Shown here in pieces: positions 7,701-15,648 of a stretch of 44,216 nucleotides of DNA (within the stretch, counting starts at the first letter, position 1; each line of letters starts with the position of its first letter). The stretch is taken from NCBI GenBank assembly GCA_927443345.1, contig CAKMKJ010000013.1:1-44216 (forward strand), read 5' to 3'. This DNA comes from an uncultured Anaerolineaceae bacterium. Lineage in GTDB: Bacteria > Chloroflexota > Anaerolineae > Anaerolineales > Anaerolineaceae. Position numbers and translations under genes: made by a program. The notes under the pieces were generated by a model, which worked only from the letters and a program-made list of their open reading frames with translations, was not told the DNA's origin and made no database searches.

Positions 7701-8528
7701 CTATTTGAACAGTTTTCTTATGACCTCGAGAACTTCACTAAAAATGATTCCATTGGCATAGTGATACTCTTTGCTATATCGATCCCAACGTTGTCTAATA
7801 ACAGGATCAGATTGAATGGTCGTCAAAATTTGTAAGTGTTCATTTATTGCCTGACTGGAAAATCTTTTTTCTGAGGTGGCTTTCAAGGCAGTTATAAATA
7901 TGTCTTTATGGACTGCATCAGCTTGAGTTTTCATGATGATAAATACATCATAAAAATCCCTTGTCCGTGTATTGAGTACACTTCGGCGCAAAATAGTCTC
8001 AACTTTTTCCGCCAGGACTGTTTCAATGTTATATGCCCAAACCTCGATGTTCTTATCATCAAAGTTGGAATGAAAAGTGAAGCGAACTGCTTCTGGAGTA
8101 ATAACATCCCCTGCTGTGAGATCAATCTTCAATGGGGTAACAATTGATTCAAATCTGGAAATGAGCGCTATGCGATAACCTCCGTATTCATCGTCATCAC
8201 GGATAGGAACAATATGATCCATGAGAATTGTGACGTCATCATCCAATTGAATGTCACATATTTCTGTGAAGGCCGTACGAATTAACTCCTCTGAAAGTGG
8301 ATACCCTCTCAAGGTTGCATCCATATCCATGGTTGTTCTACTATCAATACCAACCATTGAAGCAATAAGCATTCCCCCCTTTAGAATCACTTTGTCTTGA
8401 TATTTTGAAAGTGCTATTCTCTCCAACAGCCGTTCCAACATATAATTTTGCAAGACTGCTTGTGCAGGAATTTTATTCTCTTTTGCCAGTTTATTGACTA
8501 GTGCTTTTAATTGCATTGATTTACTCAT
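7701..8528 (-). CDS. abiEii: AbiEii-family nucleotidyltransferase toxin
   Basis: 275-residue nucleotidyltransferase (DUF1814/AbiEii) toxin of type IV/VII-like AbiE modules, which stop growth of phage-infected cells. The catalytic signature is seen as VILKGGMLIASMVG followed by SRTTMDMDATLRG, giving the G-G and D-x-D acidic residues. The later EVWAYNIETVLAEKVETILRRSVLNTRTRDFYDVF is the usual family helix block. The start overlaps the stop of abiEi by four bases (ATGA), as in known pairs. The gene is AT-rich. Confidence 0.9.
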   Translation of the reverse strand: MSKSMQLKALVNKLAKENKIPAQAVLQNYMLERLLERIALSKYQDKVILKGGMLIASMVGIDSRTTMDMDATLRGYPLSEELIRTAFTEICDIQLDDDVTILMDHIVPIRDDDEYGGYRIALISRFESIVTPLKIDLTAGDVITPEAVRFTFHSNFDDKNIEVWAYNIETVLAEKVETILRRSVLNTRTRDFYDVFIIMKTQADAVHKDIFITALKATSEKRFSSQAINEHLQILTTIQSDPVIRQRWDRYSKEYHYANGIIFSEVLEVIRKLFK

Positions 8529-9136
8529 AAAAGCACCTCGATGGTATTTCGAATAATTTTTTGCACTCTGAATTTTTCGGCATAGTGATAAAGCTGGTCG
8601 ATATTTCTGTCTTTATGATGGATGTATTTTTTCAGGGCGTTATTGACAAATTGAACATCCACTTTATTTCTGTTTCGTATGACATCACAAATTGTTCTTT
8701 CGAGATTGAAGGTTTGTAAGTCATTCCCATGAGATGAACTCATAGTGATTGCCCCCAACTGATACAACTCAGTTTTAATAAAATAGACTTTTGCGCTACT
8801 TGCTTTTAATGATGTCGCATTGTATGACGAAGGGACGGTTACAGAATAGTAGAGAGGAGTTCGATCTGTTAATCCCAAAAGATAAAGCGCGGTCTCATGT
8901 GAAAAGATTGCGACCTTGAATCTAGCTTGAAGACTGGCCATTTCATCAACAATGGAATCAGGGGAAGCGTAAACCCCACGTGAAATTTTTTGGATTTCAC
9001 CACTTTTTAGTAAGGTTGAAAGATAGGTCCGTGGAATACCCAACTTTGATAAGTTTGAAGTAAATAGACAACCATTCTGACTCTTGATTATCTCTCTAAT
9101 TAGTTCCACTGGGGATAATTCTTTTTTTACATTCAT
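8525..9136 (-). CDS. abiEi: AbiEi-family antitoxin and transcriptional regulator
   Basis: Antitoxin of the AbiE pair with an N-terminal winged helix (VELIREIIKSQNGCLFTSNLSKLGIPRTYLSTLLKSGEIQKISRGVYASP) and the C-terminal domain that neutralises AbiEii (ISHETALYLLGLTDRTP-like segment and TICDVIRNRNKVDVQ). I choose the ATG at 9136 (MNVKKELSP) over a GTG at 9151: a TATAAT box occupies 9148-9143, inside the longer reading, and leaves exactly six bases before the ATG. That predicts a leaderless mRNA. The start lies within a perfect inverted repeat that the protein probably binds. Confidence 0.85.
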   Translation of the reverse strand: MNVKKELSPVELIREIIKSQNGCLFTSNLSKLGIPRTYLSTLLKSGEIQKISRGVYASPDSIVDEMASLQARFKVAIFSHETALYLLGLTDRTPLYYSVTVPSSYNATSLKASSAKVYFIKTELYQLGAITMSSSHGNDLQTFNLERTICDVIRNRNKVDVQFVNNALKKYIHHKDRNIDQLYHYAEKFRVQKIIRNTIEVLL

Positions 9137-9168
9137 GCTTATATTATACACAATATAAGCATGAATGT
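9129..9168. promoter_or_regulatory. AbiE operator: perfect 17-bp inverted repeat over the start codon
   Basis: ACATTCATGCTTATATT (9129-9145) and its exact complement (9152-9168) are separated by six bases. The palindrome covers the -10 box TATAAT (9148-9143, minus) and the abiEi ATG (9136). AbiEi proteins are known to repress their own promoter through inverted repeats, so this is the probable operator. Confidence 0.75.
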
Positions 9169-9285
9169 ATGTATTACTTTTGTTATTCCTTCTTGTACTT
9201 TTTAATAATTTATCTTATTAAAATTAGCAATCATCAACATGTCCGAAAAATTTTACGGTTTGATCATTGTCAAAAAATATCTCAC

Positions 9286-9555
9286 CTATTTCTTTATTAT
9301 CCCCCGCTTGAGCGGCACCCACCAGGTGAAGCCAAAGATCAGGTTCATCACTACTATTCGCATTGTAGAAAGCCCCCTCTCGCGGCCAATTTTCAGCGCG
9401 GTTTTCAGTTCAAAGAGGTGCAGCACGAAGAGCGCCGCGTACAAGCCCCACCCTATTGCGGGCTGATTCAGTACATATCCGCCCCCGATCAGCAGAATAT
9501 ACAACAAGATCGTAGACGCTTGTACCAACAGCCAGAAGGCAAGTTTTTTGTTCAT
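9286..9555 (-). CDS. Small membrane protein (unknown)
   Basis: 89-residue protein with two or three hydrophobic segments (about residues 5-27, 34-48 and 66-82), ending in WWVPLKRGIIKK. AGGGGAGA precedes the ATG, and the start lies nine bases after the stop of the DUF362 gene, so it is the last gene of the AOR operon. No family recognised. The Trp-Trp-Val-Pro-Leu-Lys pattern at the C-terminus suggests a conserved membrane-interface tail. A role as membrane anchor or partner for the oxidoreductase system is guesswork. Confidence 0.65.
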   Translation of the reverse strand: MNKKLAFWLLVQASTILLYILLIGGGYVLNQPAIGWGLYAALFVLHLFELKTALKIGRERGLSTMRIVVMNLIFGFTWWVPLKRGIIKK

Positions 9556-9564
9556 TCTCTCCCC

Positions 9565-11226
9565 TTATGGCAAAAATGTAGCCAAAATGCTGCGGTTCTC
9601 ATCCGCGCACAGGCTGCGGATCTCGGCTTTGGATAATTGGGGATACGGCTCAAAGATGAAATCCAATTCTTTCTCATCTGCGGAGAGTTCGCGGGTCTCG
9701 TAAAGCCGGTCGGCATGCGCCAGCGGAATGTCAATCCTCCGCCCCGTGCGCAGGTTCTTCTTGCGCCCTTCACATACTGCAAAAGTATCCAGCAGCGCCG
9801 GGATGAGGTAATGGTTTTTAGGCGTCATCACTTTGCAGAAGGTATTGGTCATCTGATGCACAAGCATGTGCGGAGAATTCGGAAACGGCATGCAGCCGTC
9901 AATAATGCGGGTCACGATGTTTTTGAGTTTATCGGTGCAAGTGCCTACGGCCAGTTTCTTGCCTTTGAGGTTGGCAATATCTTCAAGTGTGTATGGCTTG
10001 CCATCTCCGTCGTAATAGAGCACCTTGCCGTCATACTGAAGCCCGGCGCCAATGATCAAGGTAAAGGTGCTGCTACGCGGCTGCCCCTCGTAATACATGT
10101 AGTCAAATGCCACACGCGTGGTGGCCAGACACCCGCCGCGGCAGACGTTTTCGAGATCGCACACCTGGCTTGGATGCAGCGACCCATCACCAGCAGGCTG
10201 TGGTTCGCGGCCTTTATGATGCCCCACCAGCACGCGCACATTGGGGAAGTTGCTGCGCATCCACTCGCCGGTCAGCGAAGGGTCGGCCGGTTTGTATTGC
10301 GTCACCACCTGCTCCCCCACCACCTCCACCCGCGGATCATTGAATCCGTTATCATCGGCTATGCGCATCAAAGCGATGCTTTTGGGGTCAAACCCCATCA
10401 TGCGCGTTGCCACCCGGTCCGTTTCAACCGCGTGGTTGCCGCTGACGATCACCCGGCTTTGCACGGGTTCCACCGGCGCCGGGCAGTTGCCCTCCCCGCC
10501 CACCAGACCGTCAATCACTACCAGATCCGGCTTGAAGAGGTGCAGCATATCCACCAGCTTTTGGTCGATGGCATGGTTGTGGTTGCGCAGCCGCAGGTTA
10601 TAGGGGATGGTGCCCATGGCGTTTTTGAATCCGAGGGTCACCCCGGTGTAAAGGTTGGTTTTCATCTTGGGGATGGAGATATAAAAAGCTTCATGCCGTG
10701 CCACTTCACTAAAAATCTGCGGCACCACGATCTCGCGCATGACTTTGGCCTTGGGCAGCAGGTAACGATCCACCGGCTGCATTTCGAGCACCATCAATTC
10801 CACGCTACGGAGCTTCGCCAGCCGGTCCAACCCGGTGGCCTTGAAAGCCGTCGGGGTCGGAAAGCCCTTGCCCGAAGATTCAACGATGACGATCTTGTCG
10901 GTGTACTGCTTTAGAAAGACCACCACCGCATCAATCACCCGCGGATCGGTGGACTCGGGATAGTCGCTGCCCACCATGCCCAGGTTGTGGAAAACCGTTA
11001 CCAGGTTGGGTTTGATGACCACCATCTTGCCGCGCAGCTTTTCGGTAAAGTGCACACGTGCATCCAGGTCGGTGAGGTTTTGGGTGACTGCCGCATTGAT
11101 GGCCTGGATGTCTTCTCGCGCATCATAAGCGGCTGTGCCATACTCTTTGGCCAGACAGACAAAATCCCTGGTGAAATCCAGGAGTTTGGCCTGGGTGATC
11201 ATCACAACGCTGGGGGCAATGCTCAT
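9565..11226 (-). CDS. DUF362-domain protein of the AOR operon
   Basis: 553-residue cytoplasmic protein. The DUF362 core occupies roughly residues 60-290: KMVVIKPNLVTVF, STDPRVIDAVVVFLKQY, IVIVESSGKG, FYISIPKMKTNLYTGVTLGFKNAMGTIP and DLVVIDGLVGGEGNCPAPVEP. The C-terminal half (GCLATTRVAFDY onward) is longer than a bare DUF362 domain and has several Cys residues (VCRGGC, GTC, CMPF) but no complete ferredoxin motif. DUF362 proteins are often fused to or next to [4Fe-4S] ferredoxins; here the ferredoxin is a separate gene 24 bases upstream. GAGG precedes the ATG. The biochemical role is not established; operon context points to redox or cofactor chemistry with the AOR. Confidence 0.8.
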   Translation of the reverse strand: MSIAPSVVMITQAKLLDFTRDFVCLAKEYGTAAYDAREDIQAINAAVTQNLTDLDARVHFTEKLRGKMVVIKPNLVTVFHNLGMVGSDYPESTDPRVIDAVVVFLKQYTDKIVIVESSGKGFPTPTAFKATGLDRLAKLRSVELMVLEMQPVDRYLLPKAKVMREIVVPQIFSEVARHEAFYISIPKMKTNLYTGVTLGFKNAMGTIPYNLRLRNHNHAIDQKLVDMLHLFKPDLVVIDGLVGGEGNCPAPVEPVQSRVIVSGNHAVETDRVATRMMGFDPKSIALMRIADDNGFNDPRVEVVGEQVVTQYKPADPSLTGEWMRSNFPNVRVLVGHHKGREPQPAGDGSLHPSQVCDLENVCRGGCLATTRVAFDYMYYEGQPRSSTFTLIIGAGLQYDGKVLYYDGDGKPYTLEDIANLKGKKLAVGTCTDKLKNIVTRIIDGCMPFPNSPHMLVHQMTNTFCKVMTPKNHYLIPALLDTFAVCEGRKKNLRTGRRIDIPLAHADRLYETRELSADEKELDFIFEPYPQLSKAEIRSLCADENRSILATFLP

Positions 11227-11250
11227 GGGTCATCCTCTTTAAAGCTAAGT

Positions 11251-11667
11251 CTATGTTGTCACAAGAACGCGCATTTCAATGGCGTGGGTCGGGCAGGCCG
11301 CTTCACAAAAAGAGCAGCCGATGCAGTTTTTTTCGTCGATCAGGGCGGGGATCACATGTTCGCCAGAGGCTTCGTCAAACTCAAGCACGCTGGTCGGGCA
11401 AACCTGGATGCATGCGCCGCAAGCCACACATTTGGATTGCAGCACCACCGGTTTCAACCACATCGTCTTTTTGAGACTTTGACAAAGCTCACCCTCTGCA
11501 TTAAAGATCGCAGCACTCGGACAAATCTTGCCACAAGCCCCGCAGTCAATGCAGACAGCCGCATCAATCACATGCAGCTCTTTTCGTTCACCGCTGATGG
11601 CTGCCACCGGGCAGATTTTGACGCAGGCGGTGCAGCCGGTGCAGGCTTCGATGATGATATGGGTCAC
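11251..11667 (-). CDS. Polyferredoxin with four [4Fe-4S] clusters
   Basis: 138-residue electron carrier with four complete C-x2-C-x2-C-x3-C-P motifs: Cys 9/12/15/19, 39/42/45/49, 80/83/86/90 and 115/118/121/125. All sixteen ligands are present, so four cubane clusters are expected. The GTG start overlaps the AOR stop by four bases (GTGA) and GGGAGGTG lies just upstream, so translation is coupled to the oxidoreductase. It probably takes electrons from the AOR and passes them to an electron-transfer partner encoded elsewhere. Confidence 0.95.
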   Translation of the reverse strand: MTHIIIEACTGCTACVKICPVAAISGERKELHVIDAAVCIDCGACGKICPSAAIFNAEGELCQSLKKTMWLKPVVLQSKCVACGACIQVCPTSVLEFDEASGEHVIPALIDEKNCIGCSFCEAACPTHAIEMRVLVTT

Positions 11668-13640
11668 AAGACACCTCCCGCTTTAACCAGGTCGGTCAAA
11701 TCAAGTGCGGCAATGGTTTCTTCAGTCGGAATACCAGTCTCGGAATCCCAGCCAATTTCCTTCCAGTAACCTTGTTTGAGCTTTTCAAGGTCGTAGCTGA
11801 CGCCCTTGTTCGGGCCAACCGTTTGCGGCGGCACACCCAACAGACGTTTGCTGACGTTGATCTTGCGCGGATCAATGCCCTCGCGGATGTTGAACATCTG
11901 CCGCAGGGTCTGAATCCGGCGCCCAATTTCCATATAGCCTTCGGGTTTAATGTTCCAGCCAGTGACGGAGTTGGCCCACTCGAACACAGGCACACGATCC
12001 ACCCCGATCAGCATGCCAAAGTAACACATGCCCATGGCATTATAAAACTGGGTAAAGTTGCTCACCGCGGCGGCGCCCTTCATGCGATACTCGTCCGCCT
12101 CAAACTTGGAGTCTTTGGGGTAAAAGAGCGCGGCGGGTTTCAACCCGGGCACGCGCGTCCACAATTTGTAAAGGTCATAATAAAGCTGCGCACCGGTGGT
12201 GTGGCGCCCGGGGGTTGGATCCACACTGGCATGCAGCCCCATGCCGGGGTCAAGGCGCGGATCGTGGTAGGCCACCTCCTGCCCGCCCGCGTGGATGGCG
12301 GAGTCTGCGGCCTCAGGTACCAGTTTTTCGGCAGCCCGTTTGACGCCGTCCGTCAGCAGCGCGCCAAAACCCTCGCGCACCACCATCTGGCTCAGCACCA
12401 AGCGGATGGCCTCGCTGCTGCCCCAGGTCAGCTCAACACCGCCCGTGTCTTCTTTAGTGATCCAGCCTTTTTCAAAGCATTCCATGGCAAAAGCCACGCA
12501 ACTGCCCGCCGAGATGGTATCCATACCCTCGCGGTTGAGCAGTTCGTTCATTTCATAGGCCAACTCAATGTCGGTGCTCATCAACATGGTCAAGAACGAA
12601 GCCGCCGTCTCATACTCCAGTTTGTGGCTCTCGGCCAGCTTGCCTTCCAGTTCCACAATCCCGCCACAGCCCAAAGGACACTCGCGGCAGTGATATTTAC
12701 GTTTTTCAGTCTTGAGGATGAAGTCAGTATCGACTTTCTGGTTGAAACCGGGCATATCACGGTTGGTGCCGGCCCAATTCTTGAAGGGGGTGTCGCCCAT
12801 ACCCACGGAGGCCGGCAGCGTGCCGACGGATCCCCATTTGCGCATGATGCCCGCGACTAAAATACCGCTTTGAGACATGCCCATGGGCAGATGGCCGATA
12901 ATTGAGCCAAACATCGACACCAGCCTGGAGGGCATCAGTTTGAGCGGCAGCATCACATCCCGGCTGCACTTTAATGAAAGATATTTGGTCTTAATGGGAT
13001 CGTGCGCTCCAACACGCTGCGAGCCCGCCAGCACAACCGCCTTGAGCTTTTTGGAGCCCATCACCGCACCCAGGCCGGAGCGTCCGGCGATGCGACCGCG
13101 GTCGTTGACGATGCCCGAGATCAGCGAGAGCTTCTCGCCCGATCTGCCAATGGCGGCAACAGCGGGTTTCTTCTTGCCCCTGTGTGCTTCAGTGAGCATG
13201 TCTTCAGTCTCCACGGCGTCTTTGCCCCAATAGGGCGAGGCATCCAGAAGCTGCGGACCCTTCGAATCAATATAAAGGTAAACGGGATGGTCGCTGGCAC
13301 CCTTAAAGAGGATGCCGTCGTAGCCGCACTGCTTGATGGCCAGCGCCAGTGTGCCGCCGCAGTTGGAGTCGCCCCATGTTCCTGTGAGCGGAGACTTGGC
13401 CACGGCCATCCAGCGCCCGGTGAAGAAGCTGCCGGCGCCGGTGAGAAGGCCGGTCATGAAGCCGAGGATGTTGTCCGGTCCGAGCGGATCGGCTTTGGCT
13501 GGCATGTCGCGATAGAGCAAAGCGGCACCGAGCCCGATGCCGCCAAGGTATTTCTTGTATGTATCATCTGAAAGCGTTTCTTCCTGCCAGGTGCCGCGGG
13601 TGAGATCCACCCATAAAACTTTTCCAGTGTAAGATTTCAT
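11664..13640 (-). CDS. aor: Tungsten-dependent aldehyde ferredoxin oxidoreductase
   Basis: 658-residue AOR-family enzyme; these oxidise aldehydes to acids with ferredoxin using a tungsten bis-pterin cofactor and one [4Fe-4S] cluster. The N-terminal domain shows GKVLWVDLT, YLGGIGLGAALLY, FMTGLLTGAGSFFTGRWMAVAKSPLTGTWGDSNCGG and RIAGRSGLGAVMGSKKLKAVV (pterin-binding region). Cluster ligands are C318-x2-C321-x3-C325 (CRECPLGC) with the fourth at C539 (NAMGMCYFG). The segment EGMDTISAG is typical of the second domain. It sits 37 bases after a MarR regulator and is co-translated with the polyferredoxin. The substrate aldehyde is unknown. Confidence 0.95.
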   Translation of the reverse strand: MKSYTGKVLWVDLTRGTWQEETLSDDTYKKYLGGIGLGAALLYRDMPAKADPLGPDNILGFMTGLLTGAGSFFTGRWMAVAKSPLTGTWGDSNCGGTLALAIKQCGYDGILFKGASDHPVYLYIDSKGPQLLDASPYWGKDAVETEDMLTEAHRGKKKPAVAAIGRSGEKLSLISGIVNDRGRIAGRSGLGAVMGSKKLKAVVLAGSQRVGAHDPIKTKYLSLKCSRDVMLPLKLMPSRLVSMFGSIIGHLPMGMSQSGILVAGIMRKWGSVGTLPASVGMGDTPFKNWAGTNRDMPGFNQKVDTDFILKTEKRKYHCRECPLGCGGIVELEGKLAESHKLEYETAASFLTMLMSTDIELAYEMNELLNREGMDTISAGSCVAFAMECFEKGWITKEDTGGVELTWGSSEAIRLVLSQMVVREGFGALLTDGVKRAAEKLVPEAADSAIHAGGQEVAYHDPRLDPGMGLHASVDPTPGRHTTGAQLYYDLYKLWTRVPGLKPAALFYPKDSKFEADEYRMKGAAAVSNFTQFYNAMGMCYFGMLIGVDRVPVFEWANSVTGWNIKPEGYMEIGRRIQTLRQMFNIREGIDPRKINVSKRLLGVPPQTVGPNKGVSYDLEKLKQGYWKEIGWDSETGIPTEETIAALDLTDLVKAGGVL

Positions 13641-13677
13641 GCGTCCAATCCGCTAAAGATGAATATTGAAGAACGTG

Positions 13678-14124
13678 TTAGTGAACGACCTCTTTGGTTA
13701 CGCCGAGCACGACATGCAACTGGCCGGCCAGGTCAAGCAGTTCGTTGATTTGGGTTTCTGTCATACCGGTGACGTTGGCCGATATGCGATTGTAGGTGCT
13801 GTTTTCAATGTCTTTCAAGGTCTTCTCGCCTTTTTCTGAAAGGTGTAGGAAGTAGTTGCGTCTGTCTTCAGAAGCCTGCTCTTTGGTAAGGTAGCCGCCC
13901 TCTGTCAGGCGGTACACCAGCCGGCTGATGGTAAACATGGGCAGTTGAAGCTCCCGTGAGACATCAGTCACTCTCACAACTGGATTGCGGCGTAGATGCT
14001 GAAGGATATAGATCTCTTCGAATTTGAGTCCAAACTGCTCGATGAAAATGCGCTCATAGTGAAAGATGGTCTTCAAAACGATAAAGAGATCTTCATTAAG
14101 TTTGTTTTGTGGGATTGTTTTCAT
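13678..14124 (-). CDS. MarR-family regulator of the AOR operon
   Basis: 148-residue winged-helix regulator. The recognition region is seen as QHLRRNPVVRVTDVSRELQLPMFTISRLVYRLTEGGYLTKEQASEDRRNYFLHLSEKGEKTL (residues 42-103), with the D-x-R-R wing typical of MarR. GAGG precedes the ATG. It is the first gene of the minus-strand AOR operon, 37 bases ahead of the oxidoreductase, so it most likely autoregulates the operon in response to a small aromatic or aldehyde-like ligand. The ligand is inference. Confidence 0.9.
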   Translation of the reverse strand: MKTIPQNKLNEDLFIVLKTIFHYERIFIEQFGLKFEEIYILQHLRRNPVVRVTDVSRELQLPMFTISRLVYRLTEGGYLTKEQASEDRRNYFLHLSEKGEKTLKDIENSTYNRISANVTGMTETQINELLDLAGQLHVVLGVTKEVVH

Positions 14125-14308
14125 GTTGTGACCTCGTCTACTAAACGGATAAATGGTTACAAATCGATAATAACATATCCCGTGTCATAATTATACTTGC
14201 AATATGCTATTTATTGTCATGAGTTTTGAAAACCTCTTAACCACAAAATACACCAAACTTTCGAAAAGAAAAGCAAAAAAATCTACTAAACCGTAAAAAC
14301 CATTTCTT

Positions 14309-14340
14309 GTAGGGGTGCCCGGCGCGAATTTTGCGCACCC
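14309..14340. repeat. Dispersed palindrome copy 1 (imperfect)
   Basis: Begins GTAGGGGTGC and ends GCGCACCC. The arms pair with one mismatch around a GC-rich centre. It shares the GTAGGG edge with the other palindromes in the window. Confidence 0.5.
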
Positions 14341-14373
14341 GAACGAAATGAGTGGTGTAGTCGCCCTCTCGCG

Positions 14374-14469
14374 TTTGGATCAACCCTTTTCTCTACAAAC
14401 CACCACGTCAATTCCATGTAGGGGCGAATGGCATTCGCCCATGCATCATTTGGATCAACCCTTTTCTCT
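14374..14469 (+). repeat. Pair of 21-bp direct repeats
   Basis: The same 21 bases (starting TTTGGATCAACCC) occur at 14374-14394 and 14449-14469, 75 bases apart, with a palindrome copy between them. Confidence 0.8.
14418..14440. repeat. Dispersed palindrome copy 2
   Basis: GTAGGGGCGAATG, one central base, then CATTCGCCC: 9-bp perfect arms with the GTA edge on the left. Same type as the copies at 17531, 20711, 20968, 21811, 21887 and 31964. Confidence 0.7.
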
Positions 14470-14673
14470 CGCGGAGCCGCGGCACCACTCGCAAAGAACG
14501 CTCGGGTGCGCAAAAACCGCGAGTTCGCGGAGAAAATCACCCTCCCTAACAACCACCACGTATATTCCTTTGTGTGCGGCCTTTCTCGTTGCCCGTAATG
14601 ACGAGAAAACCTCTCATGATTTGGCGAATCACTTTTCGACCTATTTTGCAGGTTATATGACCTACTATTTAGG

Positions 14674-15261
14674 TCACTTGTGATCTGGAGAATCACCTTC
14701 ATCTGCATCATCAAGATCAACCACCTGATTTGGATTTGGCGTTACCCTGGGCACGCTATGGGATGAATGCATGGGGTGGGTGGGGTCTTGAAGATAACGC
14801 GGATAGTCTTTGACCATTTCGTGATATTCAGGCCATTCGTCTTCAAGCTCAAGCAGCGCCTGGCGCAGCATACGGCCGGGGTCATTGGCAGGGTCGGGGA
14901 TGCGGGTGTGAGTGCGGACCAGCCGGTTGATGGCGTTGGTAGCGGCGGAGAGTGCATTAAGGTGAGACCTGGCATCATCCATGTCTTTGATGTTGGCACC
15001 CAGTTCTGCGAGCTTGCGTACAAAAACGCGCATGACGTCAATTTCGTCTTTGAGTGAAAATTCGGTGGTGGTTTCAAGCCCCTCAAGGATTTGCTGAGGC
15101 AAGCGACGCGAGTAAAAACCGAAAGTAATGGCATTGGTGTTGCCATAAGGGGCACCCCGCTTTTTGGGTGGTTCTGTTTTTGGAGCTGGCGGGGGTGCGG
15201 GTCTGGCGGCGTTGCGGTTGCCGGGCTGTCCGCCTTCTTTTCGGGGTTGTTGGTCTGACAT
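14674..15261 (-). CDS. Hypothetical protein with repeated Gly-Asn-x-Asn-Ala motifs
   Basis: 195-residue protein I cannot assign. The N-terminus is Pro/Lys-rich and contains GGQPGNRNAARP and GAPYGNTNAITFGFYSRRLP, two copies of a G-x-P-x-GN-x-NA motif that occurs at the start of many small phage- or plasmid-like proteins. The middle (residues 60-130) is predicted helical (DEIDVMRVFVRKLAEL, DARSHLNALSAATNAINRLVRTHTR), and the tail is acidic. GGGAGG lies upstream of the ATG, so it is a real gene. It lies at the edge of the restriction island. A DNA-binding or terminase-small-subunit-like role is possible but unproven. Confidence 0.65.
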   Translation of the reverse strand: MSDQQPRKEGGQPGNRNAARPAPPPAPKTEPPKKRGAPYGNTNAITFGFYSRRLPQQILEGLETTTEFSLKDEIDVMRVFVRKLAELGANIKDMDDARSHLNALSAATNAINRLVRTHTRIPDPANDPGRMLRQALLELEDEWPEYHEMVKDYPRYLQDPTHPMHSSHSVPRVTPNPNQVVDLDDADEGDSPDHK

Positions 15262-15648
15262 AAGTACCTCCCTTGGGTGAAAAAAGTGAATCGTGATTGG
15301 TGATTAGTGATTAGGAAAAACCAGTAATGAGTAATGAGGGATTAGGAAAAAGAGATAAGGCGGAGTCGTTCGCGAAAAAAACAATAAAAAACAATTCGAC
15401 TATAACGACTCGATGAGGGGTTGTGATGATGGAATTTTTGTTCTATATTCTTAATTATAAACCCCATGTCAAGTATTTGAAGGGGGGAGATTTATTAGAG
15501 TTTTGTTAGAAATACAAAGAGTGGAGGAAAATTGTTCACCTCCAGGCGGAAGTTAGTAAAACCATTTGACTTTAATATTGGTTTGAGTATAATTAAATTA
15601 GCCTGCGTCGTATGAATTCCGACTTCATGTCGTTGAAGGGTATCCTTC
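15262..15648. other. Gene-free AT-rich stretch with GTGATTAG-type repeats
   Basis: No gene is supported. At 15286-15350 it carries GTGAATCG, GTGATTAGTGATT (15300-15312) and AAAACCAGTAATGAG (15317-15331). The same three blocks occur in the opposite orientation at 21951-22016. The rest is AT-rich without clear structure. Confidence 0.6.

Larger units (their letters stand above)
14125..14673. other. Gene-free mosaic of small dispersed repeats
   Basis: No gene is supported. The first 160 bases are AT-rich and should hold the marR promoter. From about 14300 the stretch is built from GC-rich palindromes (14309-14340, 14418-14440), a 21-bp direct repeat and a repeated block ACCACCACGT near 14400 and 14560. 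The open frames crossing it are made of the repeats and have no ribosome binding site. Confidence 0.7.

Noticed and set aside
9637-10914. Long plus-strand open frame of 425 codons
   Set aside because: It lies wholly antisense to the DUF362 gene, is rich in His and Arg as expected for a GC-rich shadow, and has no recognisable family.
11772-12860. Plus-strand open frame of 362 codons
   Set aside because: Antisense to the AOR gene, composition of a shadow frame, no motifs.
14286-14720. Minus-strand open frame of 144 codons
   Set aside because: Made from direct repeats and palindromes and overlaps the end of the real gene at 14674.
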